64,000 nt of DNA from Pullulanibacillus camelliae (GTDB lineage Bacteria > Bacillota > Bacilli > Bacillales > Sporolactobacillaceae): assembly GCF_014642655.1 (NCBI RefSeq), contig NZ_BMIR01000001.1, positions 297,518-361,517 on the forward strand. The letters are read 5' to 3'. The translations under genes and the position numbers were made by a program. Of this stretch, positions 1 through 10,875 are shown piece after piece (the first letter of the stretch is position 1; every line of letters begins with the position of its first letter). The notes beneath the pieces are model-generated. The model was not told where the DNA came from and ran no database searches. It was given only the letters and a program-made list of their open reading frames with translations.

Positions 1-154
1 CAATCACATTTGGCTGTTCATTATTTATCACTTTAATATAATGACGAATGGTTCTGTCCGTTACGCCTAATAATTCAGCCAATGTCTTGGCCGATATAAA
101 GCCTTCTGTTGAATGTCTTTTTAGGTATTCAAGTAACATATCGGTTTTGTTCAT
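1..154 (-). CDS. PTS-type transcriptional regulator, N-terminal part (cut by window edge)
   Basis: The gene begins with ATG at 154 on the minus strand and runs off the left edge, so only about 51 residues are visible. It opens MNKTDMLLEYLKRH and continues into a winged-helix segment (around TLAELLGVTDRTIRHYIK) typical of the HTH_11/Mga-like N-terminus of BglG/LicR/MtlR-type activators. An AAGGAT ribosome binding site precedes it. It lies just downstream of the phospho-glycosidase and PTS genes, so it is probably their regulator; PRD and EII domains would be expected beyond the window but cannot be seen. Family assignment rests on the HTH alone. Confidence 0.7.
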   Translation of the reverse strand, partial: MNKTDMLLEYLKRHSTEGFISAKTLAELLGVTDRTIRHYIKVINNEQPNVI

Positions 155-174
155 CGAATCAATCCTTATACATG

Positions 175-202
175 AAAAAGGGAGTGCATCGCCCCCCTTT
201 TT
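175..202 (-). terminator. Terminator or attenuator between glycosidase and regulator genes
   Basis: AAAAAGGG at 175-182 pairs with CCCTTTTT at 195-202. The hairpin lies between the stop of the GH1 gene and the start of the regulator, so it would end or reduce read-through from the PTS operon into the regulator. Confidence 0.6.
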
Positions 203-209
203 CTATCTG

Positions 210-2917
<2,708 letters not shown>

Positions 2918-3001
2918 TTTTTCTCCCCCTCGTTAATCAAATTAAGAACACTTAATTAGGAGATCTCCAATACTTTGCCGTTATACTCGGTACTACCCGT
3001 T

Positions 3002-3328
3002 TCAAATGATTCTCTTGTAAATTTTTATAATTTCTTTCATCATATTGATTTCTGATTTAACTGTCATCAATGTGTCTTGGGCATGACCGAACAACGGCGA
3101 ATACGAAATACCAATACCTTTCGCTTCTTTTTGTAGCGTATCTGTTTGAGCCTGATGCGCAGTAGTTACTTCGTCATTAGCTTTTTCCATCAGCTCATCG
3201 GCCTCATCAAAATCACCATTGGATGCTTTATTTACGGCTTGGAAAACATAATTGCGTGCGTTTCCAGCATATAGTATCACGTTCATAGAAATTGATACTA
3301 GTTCTTCTTTATTTACCTGTTCCATCAT
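3002..3328 (-). CDS. celC: PTS EIIA, lactose/cellobiose family
   Basis: Cytoplasmic phosphocarrier of 108 aa that accepts phosphate from HPr and passes it to EIIB. Three helices typical of EIIA-Lac are apparent. The HAQDTLM motif near residue 82 carries the expected phospho-His and the metal-binding Asp. The start overlaps the EIIB stop by four bases (ATGA), which implies translational coupling, and a GGTGGAG site lies within the end of EIIB. Confidence 0.9.
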   Translation of the reverse strand: MMEQVNKEELVSISMNVILYAGNARNYVFQAVNKASNGDFDEADELMEKANDEVTTAHQAQTDTLQKEAKGIGISYSPLFGHAQDTLMTVKSEINMMKEIIKIYKRII

Positions 3329-3648
3329 TGTTCTCCACCTTGTAATTGTTCTTCTGCAATTTTAACCAAACCCTTACCGTCTAATACGCCATATATTTTT
3401 TGTGGAATGATAGCGTACTTAACACCTGCTTTATCACATTCTTCTTTTACATCATCAATCATATATTTCAAATGTGGTGCAACCAACAGCAAATCAATAT
3501 CATTTAAGTTCTCACTAATTTCAGACTCACTCTTAGCTTTAAATTGAATATCTACATCCAATTTCTTTGCAGCTTTTCGGGCAGCTCCCGCCATAAAACC
3601 AGATGATGCTCCCGCTCCACATACTAATAAAACGGTTTTAGTCATCAT
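3325..3648 (-). CDS. celA: PTS EIIB, lactose/cellobiose family
   Basis: Cytoplasmic EIIB of 107 aa. The phosphocysteine loop LLVCGAGASSGF has its Cys at residue 10, as in EIIB-Cel. It is the first gene of the PTS operon; two adjacent ATG codons (3648 and 3645) follow a GGGAGGG site. It relays phosphate from EIIA to the sugar during transport by EIIC. Confidence 0.92.
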   Translation of the reverse strand: MMTKTVLLVCGAGASSGFMAGAARKAAKKLDVDIQFKAKSESEISENLNDIDLLLVAPHLKYMIDDVKEECDKAGVKYAIIPQKIYGVLDGKGLVKIAEEQLQGGEQ

Positions 3649-4160
3649 GATTCCCTCCCTTCCTATTTTTTAATGAAAATCCTCTTTTACTCAGAATTCA
3701 TTTTTGGGAAGTTTATTGTTTTGGGTCGAATGAAATGCCTTAACAGAGACAAAAAGCCTTGAAACGCGTTTCAAAACCCGTTCACTTCCGAAAACGTCTA
3801 CCATGAAGTACATGTTCAACCGCTTATAATCTTGTCCTTCTACAGAAGCCCTGACTTATTCTGAGTGAGTGGGATAATCCTACTTTCTGATTTATATTCT
3901 AGCAATGAGATTAAACTTCAACATTTATATTTCTTTCCTATTACTAGGAATCCCTTATAAACCTTGGGAAATAATCAGGGGAAGACACAAATAGAGGCTA
4001 ATACATATGTTATTAGTACCATTTTCATTGTCATTTAACATTTTAGAATAAAGCGTGATGCTTATTTTGAGGGCATCATTTTTGGAGAGGGGGACTGTAC
4101 TGAAGCAGAGATACATCCTAGCAAGAAATCAATCAGTTGATCTGTATAGCCTATACTATA
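3649..4160. other. Intergenic region upstream of the PTS operon
   Basis: About 510 bases without a convincing gene. It holds the perfect palindrome at 3759-3774 listed separately. I could not assign a clear sigma-A or sigma-54 promoter. Confidence 0.5.
3759..3774. promoter_or_regulatory. Perfect 16-bp palindrome, candidate operator of PTS operon
   Basis: TTGAAACGCGTTTCAA reads identically on both strands. It lies 111 bases upstream of EIIB. It resembles LacI-type operators but is centred on GC (CGCG core) rather than the CG centre of a canonical cre, so CcpA binding is uncertain. Confidence 0.5.
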
Positions 4161-4195
4161 AAAGCACCCCAGATCATGTTGGTCTGGGGTGCTTT
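4161..4195 (-). terminator. Terminator of the sulfatase/MFS operon
   Basis: A 13-bp perfect stem (AAAGCACCCCAGA at 4161-4173 with TCTGGGGTGCTTT at 4183-4195) lies just downstream of the MFS stop. On the minus strand it ends in GCTTTTATAG. It could act in both directions. Confidence 0.85.
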
Positions 4196-4219
4196 CCTAA
4201 CCGTTGAATGATAAATTAA

Positions 4220-5569
4220 TTAAGCTCGCATTGATTGTTCGATTTCTTCTAGACTGCGTTGCTTTGTCTCTGGAACTAATAACAAAACGAAGAAGAAAGC
4301 AATAATAGCGATACCCATAAATATGAAAAACATAACGCTTGCGCCTAAGCCGTTAAGAACAATCGGGAATATTAATCCAATTAAGAAATTGAATCCCCAG
4401 TTAAGCACTAGGACATATCCCATTATAGAACCACGAAATTTAAGTGGTAACAGTTCTGAAATAAGAATACGGGTAATGGTTCCCCATGTCGTCGCAAAGG
4501 AACCAATGAATACAAGCATGGCAATTAATGCTATCACTCCTGACCCAGTGGAAGGATGGGAATGTGATGAATGAAAAACGATTCCAAGTGTCAGCATCCC
4601 CAAGCCCATTCCTACAGTGCCACATAAAAGCATCGGTTTCCGCCCTACGTTGTCAATAAGCTTCATCGCTACAAAGGTCATCAAAAAGTTTAAAGCACCT
4701 ATGGCGACATTCGCTAAGATGGCAGCTGAACCTCCAAATCCAATGGTAGTAAGCATTGTCGGGGCATAGTATATGATACTGTTCGTTCCCATTATTTGCG
4801 GAAACATAGCTATAAAGGCTGCTACGATTATCATTAATCGGATCTTTGGTGTAAAGACAGTCGATTGCTTATTTATTTTTTCTGCATCTAGAAACGTTTT
4901 TATTTCATTCAATTCTTGCTCTGCCTTCAACTTTCCAACCAATCTGGTCAGCACTTGAAGCGCTTTATCTTCAAACCCATTTTTGACTAACCAACGTGGC
5001 GTCTCAGGCTGAAAACAGATACCTATGAATACAATAATGGATGGAACAAGTGCAATGCCCAGCATCCAGCGCCATGCTTCAAATGGAGCTAAAGAATAAT
5101 CCACGATATAAGATAACAAAATGCCCAGCGTCACCATAAGCTGGTTAAGCGCTGTTAAAATACCTCGTTTGTTAGTAGGGGCCATTTCTGAAAGATAGAT
5201 TGTCACAACCACAGAAGCTGCGCCAACTCCTAACCCCATTATAAATCGTGAAATTATAAGTAAAGAAACATCAGGAGCTACCGCCGCCCCGATAGCACCG
5301 ATACCGAATGCAACAGCCGTTATTAGAATAATTTTACGTCTACCAAATTTGTCTGCTAATATGCCTGCTATCGCCACACCAATCATAGCCCCTATAAGCA
5401 ATGAGCTGACAACCCATCCCTGCATACTCGGGCTCAGTGTCATTTGTTTTTTAATAAACAGCAAGGCAACCCCCATTACCCCTGTATCATAACCAAATAA
5501 TAAATCAGCTAATGCTCCGAAAATAAAAATTGACATAATCGATTTATTACTTGCAATCTTCTCGGACAT
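4220..5569 (-). CDS. MFS sugar:proton symporter (sugar porter family)
   Basis: Twelve-helix sugar porter of the AraE/XylE/IolT type. Family marks are FGYDTGVMGVALLF in the first helix, DKFGRRK after helix 2, PETPRWLVKNG after helix 6 and the C-terminal PETKQRSLEEIE. A TTG at 5587 opens a longer frame (455 aa), but the AGAGGG ribosome binding site lies inside that extension, so the ATG at 5569 (449 aa) is preferred. It is last in a set with two sulfatases and a ROK regulator, so it may import a (possibly sulfated) sugar; the substrate is inferred from context only. Confidence 0.88.
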   Translation of the reverse strand: MSEKIASNKSIMSIFIFGALADLLFGYDTGVMGVALLFIKKQMTLSPSMQGWVVSSLLIGAMIGVAIAGILADKFGRRKIILITAVAFGIGAIGAAVAPDVSLLIISRFIMGLGVGAASVVVTIYLSEMAPTNKRGILTALNQLMVTLGILLSYIVDYSLAPFEAWRWMLGIALVPSIIVFIGICFQPETPRWLVKNGFEDKALQVLTRLVGKLKAEQELNEIKTFLDAEKINKQSTVFTPKIRLMIIVAAFIAMFPQIMGTNSIIYYAPTMLTTIGFGGSAAILANVAIGALNFLMTFVAMKLIDNVGRKPMLLCGTVGMGLGMLTLGIVFHSSHSHPSTGSGVIALIAMLVFIGSFATTWGTITRILISELLPLKFRGSIMGYVLVLNWGFNFLIGLIFPIVLNGLGASVMFFIFMGIAIIAFFFVLLLVPETKQRSLEEIEQSMRA

Positions 5570-5786
5570 TTTTATCCCTCTATTCAAAATAATATGAATT
5601 TACGTTATGCTATAAATCTATTCCATTGACTATCTTCTCTTTCTTTGAATCATTGCTTTGTTCCTTATATTAACGACCCATGATATTCATGCTTTAATGT
5701 GACCGCTATCATTTCATATCAATGATTAACCTCAAAATGAGCGCTGTCACCTTAAGGTTATCCACTTTCCAAAAAGCAGGCATGAG

Positions 5787-7106
5787 TTACTCGAAGTCAT
5801 CACTATTAGGACTAATAGCAGACCTTCTGTTTACTATAGCTCCTTCTGGTTTCAAAACTTGCCCCGAAAGCAGAGGATCATTCGTTTTAACCATCCACTC
5901 ATGAAGCCTTTGGGACATTTGCATAAAGACCTGATGATAAGCCCGGTCATTTACCAAGTTTGTTCGTTCCATTGGATCAAGATATAGATCAAAAAGCTGT
6001 TCCCTTTCTCGATGCATATTTAGAAAACCATTTTCAATAAGAAACGTTTTACTATGACTATCATCAATGTTTGCTCCAGCAATATTTAAGTCATCATCGA
6101 AGTATCGTATATACTTATATCGCTCTGTTCGAATCGATCGGGAAGGCTCGTAGGCTGCATGATAGGTTACTTCAGAAAAAAGTTCCTCCCGAACCTTTTC
6201 CGGATTTCCTTTAAAGATTGAACTGAATGAAACCCCTTGAAGCCAATCTGGATGCTCAAGATTTAGAAGATCACAAAGCGTAGGAAAAAGGTCAATATGC
6301 GATATCAGTCCATCAAAAGCCTTTGGAGCCTGATCAGCATCAGGATGTCTAATGATTAGAGATACACCAATCCCCTCATCATATAGATTGCATTTCATGA
6401 AAGGGAAGGCTGGACCGTGATCTGTAGTAAATATGATCAGGGTATCCTTTTCGTGCCCTGATTCCTTTATTGCGTTCATGACAATGCCTACACAATCATC
6501 TACCACGCGAACCGAACTGAGAAATCTAGCCATTTCGAGTCGATTTTCTTTGTTGTCATGAAGCTGATAGGGTGCAGCCACATAATTTAAATCAATGTCT
6601 GAATCAACTTGAGGAAACTCACGATGGGTATTAAACATTCCAAATGAAAGGAAAAACGGCTCTTCATGGGATTCATTTAAAAAGGAGGCGACTTGCTGTG
6701 CATTGCCTTTATCAAACTCCGTCCAGTCCTTATCAAAATCTCCCATGTCATAATTTTGATTATCTAATATTCTTCGATAACCAAGTGATTCTACCGCTTC
6801 TGCTTCATGTTGAATACCACACAATACTGTTTCATAACCATTGCTATTTAAATACTGAACTAAATGTTGGTCATAGTTATTTAATTGAAACCCTCTATGA
6901 GCCAACCCGAGCATCCCTGAAGAATGCGGTGTCATTCCTGTAAGCAATGCGGCTCGGCTTGGAGAACATGTGGGAGCAGCACAAAATGCCTTTCTAAAAA
7001 TCGTCCCTTCCTTTGCCAGCTTCATTAAATTCGGTGTTCTTGCATTTTGACCATATGGTTCAATCCATTTGCCAGTATCATGTGTGTGCATATAAATAAC
7101 ATTCAT
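5787..7106 (-). CDS. Sulfatase, heparan N-sulfatase-like
   Basis: Type I sulfatase that would hydrolyse a sulfate ester or sulfamate. The N-terminal YMHTHDTGKW stretch supplies metal ligands. The motif C-S-P-S-R (Cys about residue 47) is the site for formylglycine conversion, followed by AALLTGMTPHSSGMLG as in N-sulfoglucosamine sulfohydrolase relatives. A FTTDHGPAFPFMK motif carries further metal ligands. No signal peptide is visible, so it should act in the cytoplasm. A GTG at 7121 would add five residues, but GGGAGG sits 7 nt before the ATG at 7106. It lies directly after the ROK regulator. No formylglycine-generating enzyme is encoded in this window. Confidence 0.88.
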   Translation of the reverse strand: MNVIYMHTHDTGKWIEPYGQNARTPNLMKLAKEGTIFRKAFCAAPTCSPSRAALLTGMTPHSSGMLGLAHRGFQLNNYDQHLVQYLNSNGYETVLCGIQHEAEAVESLGYRRILDNQNYDMGDFDKDWTEFDKGNAQQVASFLNESHEEPFFLSFGMFNTHREFPQVDSDIDLNYVAAPYQLHDNKENRLEMARFLSSVRVVDDCVGIVMNAIKESGHEKDTLIIFTTDHGPAFPFMKCNLYDEGIGVSLIIRHPDADQAPKAFDGLISHIDLFPTLCDLLNLEHPDWLQGVSFSSIFKGNPEKVREELFSEVTYHAAYEPSRSIRTERYKYIRYFDDDLNIAGANIDDSHSKTFLIENGFLNMHREREQLFDLYLDPMERTNLVNDRAYHQVFMQMSQRLHEWMVKTNDPLLSGQVLKPEGAIVNRRSAISPNSDDFE

Positions 7107-7163
7107 ATAGGTCCCTCCCACTGTCTTATTAGAACTTTAAGTAATGTATAAATGATAAAATGT

Positions 7164-8444
7164 TTATTCACTAATAAAATCAGTTAAAGTTATACTTGGT
7201 TCATTCGTATCCTTATATATGGGTGGGGCATATATTTCATCTAGAATAAAGTTAGCAATTCCTGAAATAATGTGTTCTTCGTAATTCGTAAGGGCTTCAA
7301 AAACTAAATGAGAGCTTAAATAAGCTTGGGTGAGTGTCTTGACCTGTTCTGATAGTTTTGGAATCATAATATGAGCAGCTCCGTCAAACAATGGACCAGC
7401 AAGCAATACTTTATTTGGATTTAACGTTTGAACCATGACATGTATAAGCTTTCCCAATTTCTTTGATACATCCTCAATAATTTGCAGGGCCTCTTTAACA
7501 TCTTCTTTTGCTAATAACGCAATATCCTTTATTTCAATTTGAGCAAGGTCTGACTTCGATAGCACTTCTAAAACGCGTTCTTCTAACTCAGGATTTTCCA
7601 AGCATTTAGTCTGAAATGCTTCAAGAAGTGCATCATTGGAAATAAATGATTCTAGACATCCTCTGTCTCCACAATGACAGAGTGGTCCATGCTGTGAAAC
7701 TTTAATATGACCAACTTGACCTGCACCCAATGCTCCCCCACGTATCAATTGACCGTTAGAAACTATTCCAGCTCCTACGCCCTTCCCAACAAGAAGGGTG
7801 ACCATATCCGATTCCTCATCATCAAGCTCTCTACCTACTGCCATTGCTAAAGCACGTACATCATTATCCACCAGCACTCTTTTCTGAAAAGTATTCATAA
7901 GAAGTTCTTGTATCGATACGCCTGATTGATCAATAATTATTCTGGACCATGCTTTTCCGCTATGAATATCAATAATTCCAGGAAGCGCAACAGATACCCC
8001 TATAATATCCTTCTGCCAATCAAGACCTTCTTCAGAACAAAGCTGCTGAGCAGACGCTTTCATTAATTCAGAAATAGAATGCCAAGTCTCTACTTGTTCC
8101 TCTAGAGTAATTCTTTTTTCACTCACTTTATTTCCCTTAAGGTCAATAAGCGCCAAGTGAAGTAACGGCGTGTCAAAGTGTACAGCAATAATATGCCTCC
8201 AAGTAGCATTTAATCTTAATGATTTTGGATTTCTACCTAAAGGAGATTCAATACTCCCTACCTCTTGTACACAACCACTGTCAATTAAGTTCCCCACTAA
8301 ACTGGTGATAGTTGATTTCCCAAGATTTAATCGTTTAGATAGTTCAACACGCGAGGTCTCATCACTGATTCTTAATTCTGATAAAATTTTATTTAAGTTT
8401 AAAATCTTAACAAGCTGCTGATTCCAATTTCCCACTATTTTCAA
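7164..8444 (-). CDS. ROK-family transcriptional regulator
   Basis: Repressor of the NagC/XylR type, 426 aa. A winged helix-turn-helix occupies about residues 12-65 (SRVELSKRLNLGKSTITSLVGNLIDSG). The ROK sugar-kinase-like domain follows, with VDNDVRALAMAVG, GKGVGAG and the zinc motif CHCGDRGCLES. It sits between the two sulfatase genes on the same strand, so it most likely controls them in response to the transported sugar. A candidate operator lies 100 bases upstream. Confidence 0.9.
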   Translation of the reverse strand: MKIVGNWNQQLVKILNLNKILSELRISDETSRVELSKRLNLGKSTITSLVGNLIDSGCVQEVGSIESPLGRNPKSLRLNATWRHIIAVHFDTPLLHLALIDLKGNKVSEKRITLEEQVETWHSISELMKASAQQLCSEEGLDWQKDIIGVSVALPGIIDIHSGKAWSRIIIDQSGVSIQELLMNTFQKRVLVDNDVRALAMAVGRELDDEESDMVTLLVGKGVGAGIVSNGQLIRGGALGAGQVGHIKVSQHGPLCHCGDRGCLESFISNDALLEAFQTKCLENPELEERVLEVLSKSDLAQIEIKDIALLAKEDVKEALQIIEDVSKKLGKLIHVMVQTLNPNKVLLAGPLFDGAAHIMIPKLSEQVKTLTQAYLSSHLVFEALTNYEEHIISGIANFILDEIYAPPIYKDTNEPSITLTDFISE

Positions 8445-8545
8445 GGCCCTTCAAAAATATTTTCACATTAACAGCAATGAAGATAAGAACTTTATACGAT
8501 TACTTTTATAATTAACTACTAAGCAATTTGAAAATATATTAATTC

Positions 8546-8560
8546 GTTCGCCGGCCGAAC
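8546..8560. promoter_or_regulatory. Interrupted palindrome GTTCG-N5-CGAAC upstream of the ROK gene
   Basis: The arms GTTCG (8546-8550) and CGAAC (8556-8560) are perfect inverted repeats, unusually GC-rich in an AT-rich gap. The location suggests a ROK or other repressor operator; no binding evidence can be read. Confidence 0.4.
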
Positions 8561-8678
8561 TATAGTCACATCATAATTCCATTGATAATATGTGTCAAGA
8601 CTTTTCTAAAAAATAAATGAGTCGTCTAAAGTTTAAAAGTGCTGCGAGATTAACATAATCCCTTCAGCTAACACTATT

Positions 8679-10160
8679 TCAATACTGCTCACTTCGCATT
8701 TTCGCCCTCACCCAATTGGCCATTTCCAACTTTTCTTTTTTACTCCGAGGGACATTATTCTCTCTTATTACGGATGCTTGATGATTCGTATGAGATGGTG
8801 GAGCATTATCAAAGAGTATCATAGTATACAGGGCTTGCTTAAATTGAAGGATCAAGCCTTGATAATTTGAATCATGATAAAGATTATTGAATTCCAAAGG
8901 ATCTTTTTCCAAATCAAAAAACAAACATTTTGATTCCTCTCTGTCTAGTATAAGCTTATGGCTGCGTGATCTAATCATATATTGTTGACCTCTTCCCTGT
9001 TCCGAAAAAATAAACTGTCTTTCAGAAAAGGAGCGATGATGCTCTGAAAGCAGATCACTCCCTGCCATGAACACATCAGGTGCCCCCCCTCCAAATCCTA
9101 GCAAAGTTGGAGCCAAATCTATATTACTTACAAGGTGCTCAGTTCTTGTTCCCTTATGTTTCTCCTTCGGCCTCTTTATGATTAATGGAACCTTTACAAG
9201 CGGATCATACATATAATTATTTTTTAATAAGAGATGATGAAACCCTAGGTATTCTCCATGATCACTCGTATATATAATAAGTGTGTCCTCATAAAGGCCT
9301 TGCGTTTTAAGACACTCCATTATCTTTCCTACATAAAAATCAATATGAGATATCGATGCATAATAATACGCCATGCTCTTCTTTAATTTATCCTTCGTCA
9401 ATTTTTTATGTGGAAAAAAACCTTGATCATTTTCTAGGTCACGAGATAAGCATTCCTCTGTCCAACCTGGAAGAATGGTCAATTTTTTTGGATCATACAT
9501 TGTACTCCAAGGCTCTGGTGGATCAAACGGATGATGTGGTTTAATAAAACTCACCATCAAAAAATTGGCCTCTTCAGCTCCCCACTGCGAAATAGAAGAA
9601 AGTGCCTTTTCACCGATCCAACTTGTGGAATGGTGCTGTTCTGGCAAATTGGATTCCAAGGTTCCCATACTGTCCCAGTAGGAATCAGAAGCTTGATAGC
9701 GATATTCATCAACCTGATCAATCAAATCCATTTTATCTACTAGATCATGTGCTCTAAGGTATCGATGATAATCATCTTCAAACCGCCCCTCACCATTTTG
9801 CTCTGCTAATTGCATGTGCTCAAACCCAATATCGAGATAAGTCGGCGTCAAATGCATCTTACCAATGGCCTCTGTTCGATAGCCTTGTTCCTTTAAAAGG
9901 CGTGGAAAGGTTGCTGTTCCTTCAGAAATCGTACTGTGGTTTGTGTAGCCCTGATGTTGATGCGGATACAAACCTGTCATCAATGAATACCGTGATGGCG
10001 TACACAGCGGCGCCACGCAAAAGCTATTTTCATAAACTACCCCATCCTTTGCCAGACTATCTAGATGAGGTGTTTTAATCTCTTGATTGCCGTAAGCCCC
10101 CAAGCAATCCATTCGATGTTGATCTGCAACTATCAATAACATGTTTGGCTTCTTTTTCAT
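8679..10160 (-). CDS. Sulfatase (arylsulfatase/iduronate-sulfatase-like)
   Basis: A second type I sulfatase. It begins KKKPNMLLIVADQHRMDCLGA, with Asp/Gln metal ligands, and carries the catalytic motif C-T-P-S-R (Cys about residue 53) followed by YSLMTGLYPHQHQ. A YTSDHGEYLG motif supplies later metal ligands. It is cytoplasmic by lack of a signal peptide. A longer frame opens at 10187 (502 aa), but AAAGGAT lies just ahead of the ATG at 10160, giving 493 aa. It is the first gene of the sulfatase cluster. The low similarity to the other sulfatase suggests the two remove different sulfate groups from one substrate. Confidence 0.88.
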   Translation of the reverse strand: MKKKPNMLLIVADQHRMDCLGAYGNQEIKTPHLDSLAKDGVVYENSFCVAPLCTPSRYSLMTGLYPHQHQGYTNHSTISEGTATFPRLLKEQGYRTEAIGKMHLTPTYLDIGFEHMQLAEQNGEGRFEDDYHRYLRAHDLVDKMDLIDQVDEYRYQASDSYWDSMGTLESNLPEQHHSTSWIGEKALSSISQWGAEEANFLMVSFIKPHHPFDPPEPWSTMYDPKKLTILPGWTEECLSRDLENDQGFFPHKKLTKDKLKKSMAYYYASISHIDFYVGKIMECLKTQGLYEDTLIIYTSDHGEYLGFHHLLLKNNYMYDPLVKVPLIIKRPKEKHKGTRTEHLVSNIDLAPTLLGFGGGAPDVFMAGSDLLSEHHRSFSERQFIFSEQGRGQQYMIRSRSHKLILDREESKCLFFDLEKDPLEFNNLYHDSNYQGLILQFKQALYTMILFDNAPPSHTNHQASVIRENNVPRSKKEKLEMANWVRAKMRSEQY

Positions 10161-10187
10161 TCTTTCATCCTTTCTTAATCTATGCAT

Positions 10188-10606
10188 TCTCTTTTAACTT
10201 TAACTAAAAACATATTCTTTTCAAAGTATTTTAATCCATTCGATAATATAAATTATGATGTCTAAATCCAATATATTATATTGATTTCCGCTACAGGTGC
10301 ACGCTTTCCACGGGCACGGCCTCAGACGGACAGGATGAGTCTTGGCGCCATCACTCCAGTACTCCATTTTTTGTACATTTTCCCCTACCGCACTAACATC
10401 TGGCCGCCTGTGTGATTTCGTTAGTTTTTTCAAAACAAACAAAATCACACAGGTCCATTTTTTGTTCACATTGGGCTCTAAGGTTAATGATAGGGAGAAC
10501 CACTTGCTTGCCATGGACGTCCAAACATCCTCACTTGAAATAAGCGCTGAGATGTCTCGCCCGTATCACTCCATGATCGATTGAAGTTATCCCAAAATTT
10601 TGACAA
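10188..10606. other. Intergenic region with repeat fragment and hairpin
   Basis: No gene is supported. It contains a Bacillaceae-type repeat fragment (10286-10350) and a 12-bp-arm hairpin: CCTGTGTGATTT at 10407-10418 pairs with AAATCACACAGG at 10442-10453. The hairpin has no proper T-tract, so it is not called a terminator. Confidence 0.5.
10286..10350 (+). repeat. Bacillaceae-type dispersed repeat, partial copy
   Basis: It reads GATTTCCGCT...CGCTTTCCACGGGCACGGCCTCAG and matches the start of the fuller copy at 21125-21250, then diverges. It is non-coding. Confidence 0.6.
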
Positions 10607-10612
10607 ATTGTC

Positions 10613-10723
10613 CTATAGCACTTGAATGCCCCTGTTTAAGGTAATTCTACCTGATATAGCCCCCAATGGCTGGTCGGGGATTTGAGCCATTCTCACTGCT
10701 TGTTTGACTTCTCTATGCTTCAT
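10613..10723 (-). CDS. Small ORF, 36 aa, function unknown
   Basis: ATG at 10723 preceded by AAGGGAAG; it encodes MKHREVKQAVRMAQ followed by a short tail ending in GIQVL. Codons look ordinary and there is a ribosome binding site, but the ORF is short and could be a relic of a larger gene. I do not recognise it. It lies upstream of and divergent from pepV. Confidence 0.3.
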   Translation of the reverse strand: MKHREVKQAVRMAQIPDQPLGAISGRITLNRGIQVL

Positions 10724-10875
10724 TACACTTCCCTTTTCATTAAATAGGCTCGAAAACTATTTTACCATTTGTAATTTAGTGTAAAGAAAAGATCATCTCT
10801 AACCAAAAAAGAAGAAATAACTCTGGCACTAAAGCTGAATGAAGTGAATAATAGGAGTATAGAAGGAGGCCAGAT

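Noticed and set aside
3759-3774. Calling the palindrome a CcpA cre site
   Set aside because: The centre is GC within CGCG, not the CG centre of cre, so alignment to the consensus fails at three core positions.
10221-10514. 97-codon minus ORF in the gap upstream of pepV
   Set aside because: It consists of the dispersed repeat and a hairpin; codons are repeat-derived.
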